A program made the position numbers and the translations under genes. Below are positions 43,013 through 51,442 of a stretch of DNA of 61,094 nucleotides, one piece after another (position 1 is the first letter of the stretch; the number at the start of each line of letters is the position of its first letter). The stretch lies in NCBI GenBank assembly GCA_019116585.1, contig DXBJ01000078.1, positions 1 through 61,094 of the forward strand. Direction: 5' to 3'. The stretch comes from Candidatus Faecalibacterium gallistercoris (GTDB lineage: Bacteria > Bacillota > Clostridia > Oscillospirales > Ruminococcaceae). The notes under the pieces are model-generated. The model made no database searches and had not been told where the DNA came from. It saw only the letters and a list, made by a program, of their open reading frames with translations.

Positions 43013-43479
43013 TGGCCCCGGTGCTGGCCCCCTGGCAGGCGGGGCATGAGATCGCCTGCTGCCTCTACCTGGGGGCGCTGGTGGGGGCGCTGCGCGCCCT
43101 GGCCCCGGCCAGGGGGCGGTGGGCTTTTCTGCCGGACACGGCCCTGGTGGGGATGCTGCTGCTTTTTTTGCAGAGCTACGCCGCCGGTTACAGCGATGCG
43201 GGCAGCCTGCGGTGGTACATGGTGCTGGCCGGGTTTGCGGGGGCGCTGGGGGCCCACAGCCTGCTGGGGCCTCTGGCCGGGCAGGCCTGGCGGGCGCTTC
43301 TGTGGCCCGGGCGGGCTCTGGGCCGCTGGGCGGGCCGGAACCTCTTGGCCCCCGCGCGCCGGGCCCTGCGCGCCCGGCGGCAGGCCCGCCGCGCCCGGAA
43401 AACGGCAAAAACGGCGGCAGAAAACCAAAAAAAGAGCTTGCAAAACAAGCGGCATCTGTTGTATAATTCAAACGTATAA
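43012..43479 (+). CDS. yabQ: Spore cortex biosynthesis protein YabQ
   Basis: This 155-residue membrane protein has about three to four hydrophobic helices (about 10-30, 42-60, 65-90) and a very Arg/Ala-rich cytoplasmic tail. Size, topology and position between yabP and divIC identify YabQ, which is required for cortex formation in Bacillus. Sequence identity in this family is low, so the call rests mainly on context. It is coupled to yabP by overlapping stop and start. The divIC promoter lies inside its last codons. Confidence 0.8.
   Translation: MAPVLAPWQAGHEIACCLYLGALVGALRALAPARGRWAFLPDTALVGMLLLFLQSYAAGYSDAGSLRWYMVLAGFAGALGAHSLLGPLAGQAWRALLWPGRALGRWAGRNLLAPARRALRARRQARRARKTAKTAAENQKKSLQNKRHLLYNSNV
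43438..43467 (+). promoter_or_regulatory. Internal promoter for divIC
   Basis: TTGCAA (43438-43443), 18-nt spacer, TATAAT (43462-43467), at the 3' end of yabQ. It would uncouple the division gene from the sporulation genes upstream. Confidence 0.75.
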
Positions 43480-43521
43480 CACATCGGTTGTACGCAGTCT
43501 GATCCACAGGAGGCGGACGCA

Positions 43522-43818
43522 ATGGCACGGACCCGTAAGAAGGCAAAAACGCTCTGGTGGGCGGTGAGCCGCCTGTTCTTCATCCTGCTGCTGCTGAGTA
43601 TGCTGGCGGCTTATATCTCGAACCAGGTGACCATCAGCTCCAAACAGGCCGAGCTGGATGCGCTCAACGAGCAGATCGCCCAGCAGCAGTCCGAAAACGA
43701 GGAGCTGGAACGCATCCTCAGCGGCGACCCGGACGAGATCGTGGAGTGGATCGCCCGGGACTCCTACGGCTACGCGGCCCCCAACGAGCGGATCATTGTG
43801 GACATCTCGGGCAACTGA
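43522..43818 (+). CDS. divIC: Septum formation initiator DivIC/FtsB-like
   Basis: This 98-residue bitopic division protein has a basic cytoplasmic N-terminus (MARTRKKAKT), one membrane helix (about 14-34), a coiled coil (SSKQAELDALNEQIAQQQSE) and a short C-terminal domain (DPDEIVEWIARDSYGYAAPNE) containing the family GYxxPxE-like motif. It acts in the FtsL-DivIB complex. ACAGGAGG precedes the start. The MITE-like copy B follows 55 nt later. Confidence 0.92.
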   Translation: MARTRKKAKTLWWAVSRLFFILLLLSMLAAYISNQVTISSKQAELDALNEQIAQQQSENEELERILSGDPDEIVEWIARDSYGYAAPNERIIVDISGN

Positions 43819-43872
43819 CGCGCCCGTTTGCGGCGGGTGCGGCCCCGGAGCTTCACAGCATGGCAGAATATG

Positions 43873-44036
43873 AGGGTGTATCTGAGAAGTCAAAAATGCT
43901 GGGATATTCGCCAAAAAGCGCCGGATGCAAGGCGCATGAGCGCCGCACTCCTTGGTGGAATGCAAGCGAATGCAACGCGGCAGATGGGGCTTTTTGGTAG
44001 AATAGAACAGCGTTGAGGAATTTTCAGATACAACCT
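43873..44036. repeat. MITE-like repeat, copy B (inverted relative to copy A)
   Basis: This 164-bp element is inverted relative to 40183-40346 and about 96% identical to it. The left terminus AGGGTGTATCTGA is perfect; the right terminus TCAGATACAACCT has one substitution. It sits between divIC and yabR, which normally adjoin. Confidence 0.9.
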
Positions 44037-44068
44037 AGGGTCTTTTGGGCAAAGAAAGGGTATGAGCT

Positions 44069-44578
44069 TTGATAGAGGTCGGTAATATTTTGGAAGGCCG
44101 GGTCACCGGCATCAAGCCGTTCGGCGCATTTGTGTCCCTCCCGGAGGGCAAGGTGGGCATGGTCCATATTTCGGAGGTGTCCAACGCCTATGTGCAGGAC
44201 ATTGCGGCGGTGCTTCACGAAGGGGAGACCGTTAAGGTGAAGGTCATCAACATCTCGCCTGAGGGCAAGATCGCCCTGTCCATCAAGCAGCTGCTGCCTC
44301 CCCCCGAGCGTCCGGCCCGGGAAGGCGGCCGGGGCGGACGGCCGGGCGGCGCGCGGGAGGGCCGCGGCAGCGGCCCCCGGGGCGGCAAGCGTCCCCCCCG
44401 GGACGACGGCCCCCGGGTCTGGCAGCCCAAGCCCCCTGCGCGCAGCGACAACCTGTCCTTCGAGGATATGATGAGCCGCTTCAAGAGCCAGAGCGAGTCG
44501 AAGCTGGCCGACCTGGACCACGAGTCGGGCGGCCGGCGGGGCGGTTCTGCCTCCCGCGGGCGGCGCGGCGGCCGCTGA
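44069..44578 (+). CDS. yabR: S1-domain RNA-binding protein YabR
   Basis: This 169-residue protein has one N-terminal S1 domain (1-75): VGNILEGRVTGIKPFGAFVS and KVGMVHISEVSNAYV. A long Arg/Gly/Pro-rich disordered region (RGG-like, about 78-120), a short helical segment (SFEDMMSRFKSQSE) and an RGG tail follow. It belongs to the YabR/general-stress-protein-13 family, probably ribosome- or RNA-associated. The start is a TTG at 44069 with AAAGGG upstream. The RGG extension is longer than in Bacillus YabR. Confidence 0.88.
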   Translation: MIEVGNILEGRVTGIKPFGAFVSLPEGKVGMVHISEVSNAYVQDIAAVLHEGETVKVKVINISPEGKIALSIKQLLPPPERPAREGGRGGRPGGAREGRGSGPRGGKRPPRDDGPRVWQPKPPARSDNLSFEDMMSRFKSQSESKLADLDHESGGRRGGSASRGRRGGR

Positions 44579-44607
44579 GCGGTTTTTTTGGATCACAAGC
44601 AACACAC

Positions 44608-44675
44608 CGGGCCTGCCCCGCAGCGGGAGAAGTGCAAGCTGACCTTGCGCGCCGCTTGAGGGGCGGGCCCGTTTT
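44608..44675 (+). terminator. Terminator after yabR
   Basis: CGGGCC-T-GCCCC pairs with GGGGC-G-GGCCCG across a 40-nt structured loop, then four T. Confidence 0.55.
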
Positions 44676-44702
44676 GACGTCACAGAACAGAAAGGATGTC
44701 CC

Positions 44703-45947
44703 ATGTCTGCAACCTACGAATTGATCGCCCCCTGCTTTTTTGGCTGCGAGTCCACCGCCAGCTTCGAGCTGCGGCGGCTGGGCGCGGAGGACCTGCGGGT
44801 CACCGACGGGCGGCTCACCTTCCGGGGCGGGGCCGAGATGATCGCCGCCGCCAACCTCAACCTGCGCACGGTGGAGCGGGTGCTGCTGCTGCTGGCCAGC
44901 TACAGGGCCGAGACCTTCGACGACCTCTTCGACGGGGTCTACGCCATCCCCTGGGAGGAGCTGCTGCCCGCAGACGCGGCGTTCCCGGTCAAGGGCTCGT
45001 CCCTGAACAGCAAGTTGTCCAGCGTGCCCGCCTGCCAGAGCATCATCAAAAAGGCCATCGTCAAGCGGCTGATGCGGGGGCACCGCACCTCGGTGCTGCC
45101 CGAGACGGGCAGCGAGTACCGGGTGCAGTTCCTGCTGCGGAAGGACCTGTGCGAGATCATGCTGGACACCAGCGGCGAGGGCCTGCACAAGCGGGGCTAC
45201 CGCCGCAACGCCATGGAGGCCCCTCTGCGGGAGACCCTGGCCGCCACCATCGCCGACCTGGGCCGGGTGCGCCGGGACAGTGTGGTGGAGGACCCCTTCT
45301 GCGGCAGCGGCACCCTGGTCATCGAGGCGGCCCAGAAGGCCCTGAACATGGCCCCCGGCCTGCAGCGCCGCTTTGCCGCCGAGCGGTACAGCTTTGTGCC
45401 GCCGGAGGTCTGGGCCGCCCAGCGTCAGAAGGCCTTGGCCGAGATCCGGCAGGACGCGGCCTTTGAGGGCTTCGGCTATGACATCGACCCGGCCGCCGTC
45501 GAGCTGGCCCGGGCCAACGCCCGGCTGGCAGGGGTCGACAAGCGCTGCCATTTCGAGGTGGCGGACGTGAAAGACTTTGCCCCCCGCTCCGAGGCCATCG
45601 TCCTGACCAACCCCCCCTACGGCGAGCGGATGAGCACCATCGACGGCGCCGCCCGGCTGGCCCGGACCTTTGGCCGGCAGATGGAGGCCCACCCCTGCGC
45701 CGGGGTCTACGTCATCACCGCCGATATGGAGTTCGAGGCGCACTATGGCCGCCGCGCCGCCAAGCGCCGCAAGATGTACAACGGGATGATCCCCTGCCAG
45801 GTGTATATGTATTACGATGCGCCGTCGGCCGGCAAGGCAAAGCCCATGCCGGCCCTCTCCCCGGACGGATTTGACGGCAGACGGGGACATTCGCGCCCGA
45901 AAAACGCTCCCAGACCCGGCGAAAAACCCTCCCGTTCAGACAAATGA
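44703..45947 (+). CDS. THUMP-domain RNA methyltransferase, RlmL/YpsC type
   Basis: This 414-residue SAM-dependent methyltransferase is of the 23S rRNA guanine-N2 type. It has an N-terminal ferredoxin-like and THUMP region (1-165), then GLHKRGYRRNAMEAPLRETL, motif I DPFCGSGTLVIEAA, GYDIDPAAVELARANARLAG, and the catalytic NPPYGERM (TNPPY, around residue 303). It carries a disordered basic C-terminal tail of about 40 residues. GAAAGGA precedes the ATG. Bacillus YpsC and the N-terminal half of E. coli RlmL are the nearest named relatives. Confidence 0.9.
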   Translation: MSATYELIAPCFFGCESTASFELRRLGAEDLRVTDGRLTFRGGAEMIAAANLNLRTVERVLLLLASYRAETFDDLFDGVYAIPWEELLPADAAFPVKGSSLNSKLSSVPACQSIIKKAIVKRLMRGHRTSVLPETGSEYRVQFLLRKDLCEIMLDTSGEGLHKRGYRRNAMEAPLRETLAATIADLGRVRRDSVVEDPFCGSGTLVIEAAQKALNMAPGLQRRFAAERYSFVPPEVWAAQRQKALAEIRQDAAFEGFGYDIDPAAVELARANARLAGVDKRCHFEVADVKDFAPRSEAIVLTNPPYGERMSTIDGAARLARTFGRQMEAHPCAGVYVITADMEFEAHYGRRAAKRRKMYNGMIPCQVYMYYDAPSAGKAKPMPALSPDGFDGRRGHSRPKNAPRPGEKPSRSDK

Positions 45948-46092
45948 CGGAGAAATGACCCCCTCAAAACGGGGAAAATAGGTCAAGAAATGGAGATAGG
46001 GGAGTTTGACGCTCATACATCAAAAAATGGCCTGTATGGGCGGCCGGGCAGGAACATTGACAAGACAAACTGAAAGAGTTTTCAAATAGGAA

Positions 46093-46121
46093 TTGCATCT
46101 TGGGCCAAAATAGATTATACT
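46093..46121 (+). promoter_or_regulatory. Promoter of the DUF5685-like gene
   Basis: TTGCAT (46093-46098), 17-nt spacer, TATACT (46116-46121). A TTGACA at 46057 without a good -10 lies further up. The 300-bp gap 45948-46247 holds nothing else I can interpret. Confidence 0.7.
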
Positions 46122-46247
46122 AGAGTCGGTTGGGCCCCTCCAAGGCCCCGGCCCCAGGGCTGCTGCGGCGGCCCGGGCCGAAAAAACGTGTTTTTTGCGC
46201 TCTGCGAGGCCCACGGGGATGGGCCGGCAAACTGGGAGGCATGGGCC

Positions 46248-47120
46248 ATGATGACAGGCAGACTCCACCCCTATCTGCCGGAGCTTTCGATCCGGGATTA
46301 CAATATCTACCTGCGCTACATGCGCGGGGTCAAGTACCAGGTGTATCTCGACTACGGCATCGTCCCCTATGGGGCGCTGTCCCACAAGGGGGGCGTGATG
46401 GCCCTGCTGGCCGACAGCCTGGCCGGCCGCCAGGCCACCTGCCAGGACATCCGCCTGCCGGGCAGCCTGTCCCGGGTGCCGGTGATGTGCCAGACCAAGG
46501 GCATCCGCCTGGCCGCCCAGATTGAGGTCCTGATGAGCTGGCACCGCCTGCAGGACCGCCGCAACGAGGAGCTGCCCCTCAAGCAGCAGATGGAGCGGAT
46601 GAGCCAGAAGGTCACCCTGCAGGGCGCCTACCGCAAGGCCGCCCAGGAAGAGCCTGCCCTGGAGCGGATCTTCTGCCAGCAGCAGGCGCAGGCCGCCGCC
46701 CAGCAGCAGCTGCGGGGCCAGAACTACGCCGTCGCTTCCGAGCCCATGAGCAACGTCTATGGGGCGCTGTTCTCGGTGCTGGCCCCGGACGACCCGGTCC
46801 AGCGCAAGAATATGCGGTACATCGGCAGCTGCATCGGCAAAGCCTTTTACCTGCTGGATAAGGCCGACCGCCACGAGCGGGACCAGAAAGAGGACCGCTA
46901 CAACGTCTTTCTGGCCAACGGCCTCAGCCGGGAAGCCGCCCAGGAAAACGCCCGCCGCCAGGCCATCGCCTCCATCAACGACCTGTCCCGGGTGTACACC
47001 CTGATGGACGTCAAACTGAACCGCACCCTGCTGGACAACATCATGATCCTGGGCCTGCGGGACGAGGTGGACCCCCTGGAACACGGCGCCTGGGACCTGC
47101 AGTGGGAGCTGCCCTCATGA
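46248..47120 (+). CDS. DUF5685-like protein lacking its N-terminal cysteine pair
   Basis: This 290-residue cytoplasmic, mostly helical protein resembles DUF5685: LPELSIRDYNIYLRYMRGVK at the start and a late segment IGKAFYLLDKADRHERDQKE followed by RYNVF, which match (from memory) the family's KPELKI...YYCGLC and YLLDAxxDxxxD...YN patterns. The usual early CGLC motif is replaced by RGVK. The middle (about 120-165) is Gln-rich. GGGAGG about 8 nt upstream supports ATG 46248. It is coupled by ATGA to a membrane protein gene. Function unknown. Confidence 0.55.
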   Translation: MMTGRLHPYLPELSIRDYNIYLRYMRGVKYQVYLDYGIVPYGALSHKGGVMALLADSLAGRQATCQDIRLPGSLSRVPVMCQTKGIRLAAQIEVLMSWHRLQDRRNEELPLKQQMERMSQKVTLQGAYRKAAQEEPALERIFCQQQAQAAAQQQLRGQNYAVASEPMSNVYGALFSVLAPDDPVQRKNMRYIGSCIGKAFYLLDKADRHERDQKEDRYNVFLANGLSREAAQENARRQAIASINDLSRVYTLMDVKLNRTLLDNIMILGLRDEVDPLEHGAWDLQWELPS

Positions 47121-47671
47121 GCCGGGCCCGGCAGAGCTGGCCGGTGGCCCTGTGCGGCATGGCGGTAGCGGTGGCGGTGGTCCTGATGCTGCTGGGGGCC
47201 ATCCTGCCGGTGGCTCTGTTCATCGCCCCGGCTGCCGGGGGCATTTTCATCGGCGCAGTGGGGGTGGAGTGCGGCCGGCGCTGGGCCTGGACGGCCTACG
47301 GGGCCGCCGGCCTGCTGGGGCTGCTGCTGGTCCCGGACAAGGAGACCGTTTTCCTCTTTGTGGCCCTGCTGGGGTATTACCCCCTGGTCAAGCCATGGTT
47401 CGACAAGCTGCGTCCCGCCCCGCTGCGGGTGGGGGCCAAGCTCCTGCTCTGCAACGGGGCGGTCCTGCTGATGTACGGGGTGCTGTTTCTGCTGTTCCCG
47501 GCGGAGCAGGGGGGCGAGGCCTTCCAGCTGGCGGCCCTGGCCCTGGCGGCGGTCACATGGGCGATCGGGAACGCGGCGTTCCTGCTGCTGGACCGCGCCC
47601 TGGCCAACCTGTTGCGGGCCTACAAGCTGCTGTGGCAGCCCCGCCTGCATAAGATGCTGGGCAGAAAGTAA
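47117..47671 (+). CDS. Polytopic membrane protein of unknown function
   Basis: This 184-residue protein has five to six hydrophobic segments (about 10-33, 36-52, 60-78, 82-95, 110-130, 138-160) and a basic C-terminus. Its pattern recalls ECF-transporter S-component-like or MptD-like membrane proteins, but I see no diagnostic motif. It overlaps the DUF5685-like gene by 4 nt, so the two probably act together. It ends 59 nt before the glmS ribozyme. Confidence 0.65.
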   Translation: MSRARQSWPVALCGMAVAVAVVLMLLGAILPVALFIAPAAGGIFIGAVGVECGRRWAWTAYGAAGLLGLLLVPDKETVFLFVALLGYYPLVKPWFDKLRPAPLRVGAKLLLCNGAVLLMYGVLFLLFPAEQGGEAFQLAALALAAVTWAIGNAAFLLLDRALANLLRAYKLLWQPRLHKMLGRK

Positions 47672-47730
47672 AGCGCAAAACCAATCAGCGGACATTGCAA
47701 GGGGGGATGCGGACCTTTGGGTGACAAAAA

Positions 47731-47873
47731 GCGCCGGGCCACGCGGGTGACAGCCGTGAGGGTGACGAGGGGAAGGATCATCGAACCATTCGGCGGATGT
47801 CTTTCCGGCTGAGGGCTTTACCAGCCGACAGAGAAGGGCAAAAAGCGGCAGCAATACCGTAACAGATCCCTTC
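47731..47873 (+). ncRNA. glmS ribozyme (glucosamine-6-phosphate-activated self-cleaving riboswitch)
   Basis: The conserved core is readable: AAAA followed by GCGCCGGGCC at the cleavage site (between A47730 and G47731), then GGTGACGAGGGGAAGG, ATCGAACCATTCGGCGGATG, CCGGCTGAGGGCTTTACCAGC and ACCGTAACAGATCCCTTC. The latter half folds as an AAGGG/CCCTT-closed stem. It lies about 100 nt upstream of glmS. On binding glucosamine-6-phosphate it cleaves the mRNA leader and lowers GlmS synthesis. I saw no clear promoter in the 59 nt upstream. Confidence 0.95.
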
Positions 47874-47971
47874 AAAAGCAAGCCATGAACATAGAGAAAA
47901 ACCGGGCGGCCCTGCGCCGCCCCCGGAAGCTGGCAGCCCGCCCGGGCGGCCGGCTGGAGAGGTGTTTGCTT

Positions 47972-49801
47972 ATGTGTGGCATTGTAGGCTATGTGGGCGC
48001 CCGCTGCGCCCAGAACGTACTGTTGGACGGACTGACCAAACTGGAATACCGGGGCTACGACTCGGCGGGGCTGGCCCTGTCGGTGGGGGGCGGCATCCGG
48101 GTCATCAAGAGCAAGGGGCGGCTCACCGCCCTGCGGGCCCGGCTGGAAGAAGCCACAGCCGCCGGCCTGCCCGCCGCCCACTGCGGCATCGGGCACACCC
48201 GCTGGGCCACCCACGGGGAGCCCAGCGACGTCAACAGCCACCCCCACTCCACCCCGTACGTCAGCATCGTACACAATGGCATCATTGAGAACTACGGGGC
48301 CCTGAAGGCTGTGCTGGAGGCAAAGGGGTATACCTTTGTCAGCGAGACCGACACCGAGGTGCTGGTCAAGTTGATCGACAGCTGCTACCACGGCGAGCCC
48401 CTGCGGGCCCTGACCCAGGCCCTGGCCCGGGTGCGGGGCAGCTATGCGCTGGCGGTCCTCTTCCGGGACTGGCCCGACACCCTGTTCGCCGTCCGGCGGG
48501 AGAGCCCCCTCATCGTGGGCTACGGGGAAGGGGAGAACTTCCTTGCGTCGGACATCCCGGCCATCCTCCGGTACACCCGCCGCTACAGCGTCCTGGAAGA
48601 AGGGGACATAGTGGTCTGCAAAGCGGGCAGCGTGCAGATCTACGACGAGTTCGGCCGGGCGGTCCAGCGGGAAAAACTGACCGCCGACTGGGACATCGAA
48701 GCCGCGGAAAAGGGCGGCTACCCCCACTTTATGCTCAAGGAGATCAACGAGCAGCCGGCGGCCATCACGGCCACCGTCAGCCCCCGCGTGGAGGACGGCC
48801 TGCCCGACCTGCGCATCCCGGAGCTGAATGACCAGCGCCTGGCGTCCATCAAGCGGGTCCACCTGGTGGCCTGCGGCACCGCCATGCACGCCGGCATGGT
48901 GGGCAAGGCCGCCATCGAAAAGCTGGCCCGCCTGCCCGCGGAAGTGGACATCGCCAGCGAGTTCCGCTACCGGGACCCCATCCTGGACCCGGAGGATCTG
49001 GTCGTCATCATCAGCCAGTCGGGCGAGACCAGCGACACCCTGGCCGCCCTCAAGCTGGCCAAAAGCCGGGGCGTGCCGGTGCTGGCCATCGTCAATGTGG
49101 TGGGCAGCAGCATTGCGCGGGCGGCCGACTATGTGCTGTACACCTATGCGGGGCCCGAGATCGCGGTGGCCTCCACCAAGGCGTACATGGTGCAGATGTG
49201 CGTGCTCTATCTGTTTGCCCTGCGGCTGGCCTACGCCCGGGGCAAGCTGAGCGAGGCCGAGACACGCCGCTACACCGCCGAGCTGCAGCGCGCACCCGAG
49301 GTGGTGCGGCCCCGGCTGAATGACTGCGAGTATATCAAGTATCTGGCAAGCCTGTTTGTAAATACGCAGAGCTGCTTTTTCATCGGCCGGGGCTTCGACT
49401 ACGCCCTGTCGCTGGAGGGCAGCCTGAAGCTGAAAGAGATCAGCTACGTCCACTCGGACGCCTACGCCGCCGGCGAGCTCAAGCACGGCACCATCAGCCT
49501 GGTGACCGACGGCGTGCCGGTCATCGCTCTGGCCACCCAGCGCGCCGTCTACGAAAAGACCCTCTCCAACGCCAAGGAGACCAAGAGCCGGGGAGGGAAG
49601 GTGCTGCTGTTCACCACCAAGGATGCGGTGGTGCCCGAGGGCATCGCCGACTACGTCGTCCGCCTGGACGAATACGAGGACCTGTTCATGCCCCTGCAGC
49701 TGATCGTGCCGCTGCAGCTGTTCGCCTACTATATGGCGGTGCTGCGCGGGTGCGACGTGGATAAGCCGCGCAACCTGGCCAAGAGCGTCACCGTCGAGTG
49801 A
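47972..49801 (+). CDS. glmS: Glutamine-fructose-6-phosphate aminotransferase (isomerizing)
   Basis: This 609-residue enzyme makes glucosamine-6-phosphate, the first step to UDP-GlcNAc for peptidoglycan. MCGIVGYVG exposes the N-terminal nucleophile cysteine of the glutaminase domain; GIGHTRWATHGEPSDVNSHPH follows. Two SIS sugar-isomerase domains occupy about 285-600, with SQSGETSDTLAALK, STKAYMVQ and the C-terminal KSVTVE. GGAGAGG precedes the ATG at 47972; in-frame starts further up would add a tail before the catalytic Cys and are rejected. Expression is controlled by the upstream ribozyme. Confidence 0.97.
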   Translation: MCGIVGYVGARCAQNVLLDGLTKLEYRGYDSAGLALSVGGGIRVIKSKGRLTALRARLEEATAAGLPAAHCGIGHTRWATHGEPSDVNSHPHSTPYVSIVHNGIIENYGALKAVLEAKGYTFVSETDTEVLVKLIDSCYHGEPLRALTQALARVRGSYALAVLFRDWPDTLFAVRRESPLIVGYGEGENFLASDIPAILRYTRRYSVLEEGDIVVCKAGSVQIYDEFGRAVQREKLTADWDIEAAEKGGYPHFMLKEINEQPAAITATVSPRVEDGLPDLRIPELNDQRLASIKRVHLVACGTAMHAGMVGKAAIEKLARLPAEVDIASEFRYRDPILDPEDLVVIISQSGETSDTLAALKLAKSRGVPVLAIVNVVGSSIARAADYVLYTYAGPEIAVASTKAYMVQMCVLYLFALRLAYARGKLSEAETRRYTAELQRAPEVVRPRLNDCEYIKYLASLFVNTQSCFFIGRGFDYALSLEGSLKLKEISYVHSDAYAAGELKHGTISLVTDGVPVIALATQRAVYEKTLSNAKETKSRGGKVLLFTTKDAVVPEGIADYVVRLDEYEDLFMPLQLIVPLQLFAYYMAVLRGCDVDKPRNLAKSVTVE

Positions 49802-49830
49802 CGCCCCGCCGCGGACGAAAGAAACGATCA

Positions 49831-49867
49831 CAAAGCCCCGCTTCCTGTTTGCAGGAGGCGGGGCTTT
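49831..49867. terminator. Convergent bidirectional terminator
   Basis: CAAAGCCCCGCTTCCTG, loop TTTG, CAGGAGGCGGGGCTTTG, between glmS (plus) and the BIG2 protein gene (minus). Confidence 0.85.
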
Positions 49868-49909
49868 GCTTGCCGGAGGGATGGTAAGATTCTATATGGA
49901 TGGCCTGCA

Positions 49910-51379
49910 TCACCAGAACCAGTACCGCTTTTTGACTGCGATATACACCACGACGATGGCCACCAGGACAACGCCGGCGGCCGCCAGGGCGTAGATGTTC
50001 ATATGGATAAAGGTGAGGGTGTCGTTGGTCAGCAGGTAGCGCCCGGCCGTGTCGGTGGTGACGACGCTGTCCGCGTAGCTGTTCAGATACTGCCACTGGC
50101 CGGTGGCCTCGTTGTAGAGGTAGAGGCGGGTATACTGCGCGTTGTCGCCGGTGACCGTCAGGCTGACGGTGCAGGGCATGGAGCAGCCCGCGTTCAGGGT
50201 GAACTCCACCCCGTTTTCGCTGGTGCTGGGGGCAAAGGCCACCGCGGTGTCGATCTCGTTCTGGGTGTTGCGGATGTCCGCGCCGTTGACGGTCAGGATA
50301 TAGCCCTCGCCGGTCACGCTCATGCTTTTGCCGGTGCGGCGCAGGGCGTCCAGCATCGGGCTGGTGATGACCGGCACATCGGACTGGTTCAGATTGACAA
50401 AGTCGCCCTGGGCGTCGTTGATCTGCTGGATGATGGGGTCGCTCGAAGGCTCGGGCTGGCTGGAGGCGCCCCCGCTGCTCCCGGAGGAAGCGCCGCTGCT
50501 GGAAGAGCTGCCGGCGCTGCCGCCCTGGTTGACGATCACCGTCACCATGCTGGAGGAATCCCCGTTGGAGACAATGATGGAGGTGGACCCGGTGCCCACC
50601 GCGGTGACGGCGCCGCCCCCGCTGACGGTGGCCACGCTGCGGTCACTGGAGCGGAAGGTCAGCCCCTGGGGGGCGCTGGCCGGGGTGACGCTGCCGGTGA
50701 TCTGGGCCGTCTCGCCGGGCTTGAGGACCAGGTAGTTGGTGTTCAGGTGGATGCCGTCGGTGGGGATATAGACGCTGACGTTGACGGTGCGGACAATGTC
50801 CCCGCAGGTGACGGTGATGGTGGCGGAGCCTTTGCCCACCGCAGTGACCCGGCCGAAGTTGTTGACGGTGGCCACGGCCTCATTCGAGGAGGCAAAGCTG
50901 ACGGTGGCGGTGGCGGCAGCCGACGAAGGGCTGACCGACACCGAAATATTGGCCACCTCGCCGATGGCCAGCTCCTCGGTGGAGAGGGCGGCGTCCATGT
51001 CCGACACCACGGTGGAGGGGTCGGGGACGACGGTGATCTCGTAATAAATGGTGACGCCGTCGGCGGTGGCCGACACCTGGGTGGTGCCCACCGACGCCGC
51101 GCCGATCAGCCCGTCCTGGCTGACCTGCACGATGCTGAGGTCGTCCGAGGCAAAGGTGACCTCCGGGTCGCTGGCGTCCTCGGGGAGCACGATGGGTTTC
51201 AGCTGCTGGGTGGTGCCCACCACCATCTGGGCGTCGTATTCACCGGGGTCGATGCTCTCGACGTCGATGTGGCGGAAAGGCCACTCGGGCAGCCGTATGG
51301 CGCCGGCAGGCAGGGCCGCGCCAACGGTCAGGGCGGCCAGCAGCAGCGCTGCCGCCAGCCGTTTTGCAAATCGCTTCAT
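49910..51379 (-). CDS. BIG2-repeat surface protein with C-terminal membrane anchor
   Basis: This 489-residue exported protein has a Sec signal (MKRFAKRLAAALLLAALTVG) and three bacterial Ig-like (BIG2) domains between about 40 and 285, each with the repeated ATV...G..TAVGxGxxxITV signature. A Ser/Gly-rich linker (about 285-320), a C-terminal beta domain (about 330-455) and a final membrane helix with a short basic tail (VKKRYWFW) follow. GAGGT precedes the ATG at 51379. It is the distal gene of the minus-strand MAM/exporter region, separated from hlyD by a 197-bp repeat. Likely an adhesin-like or scaffold protein; any link to MAM export is positional only. Confidence 0.82.
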   Translation of the reverse strand: MKRFAKRLAAALLLAALTVGAALPAGAIRLPEWPFRHIDVESIDPGEYDAQMVVGTTQQLKPIVLPEDASDPEVTFASDDLSIVQVSQDGLIGAASVGTTQVSATADGVTIYYEITVVPDPSTVVSDMDAALSTEELAIGEVANISVSVSPSSAAATATVSFASSNEAVATVNNFGRVTAVGKGSATITVTCGDIVRTVNVSVYIPTDGIHLNTNYLVLKPGETAQITGSVTPASAPQGLTFRSSDRSVATVSGGGAVTAVGTGSTSIIVSNGDSSSMVTVIVNQGGSAGSSSSSGASSGSSGGASSQPEPSSDPIIQQINDAQGDFVNLNQSDVPVITSPMLDALRRTGKSMSVTGEGYILTVNGADIRNTQNEIDTAVAFAPSTSENGVEFTLNAGCSMPCTVSLTVTGDNAQYTRLYLYNEATGQWQYLNSYADSVVTTDTAGRYLLTNDTLTFIHMNIYALAAAGVVLVAIVVVYIAVKKRYWFW

Positions 51380-51442
51380 GTTGTACCTCAAAGAAAGGTG
51401 ATACGGAAAGAAAACTCCGCTTTCAGGCGCGCCTGCCGGTTG

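Noticed and set aside
40183-44036. Composite transposon or genomic island between the two inverted repeats
   Set aside because: The genes between are the conserved Firmicutes core order mazG-hup-rqcP-yabPQ-divIC, and no transposase is present.
47885-47971. Upstream in-frame start for glmS
   Set aside because: It would put 29 residues before the catalytic N-terminal cysteine, which must be exposed after Met removal.
46898-49831. Long minus-strand open frame (977 codons) opposite glmS and its ribozyme
   Set aside because: It runs antisense through the ribozyme and glmS, with no domain or ribosome site. It is a shadow frame.
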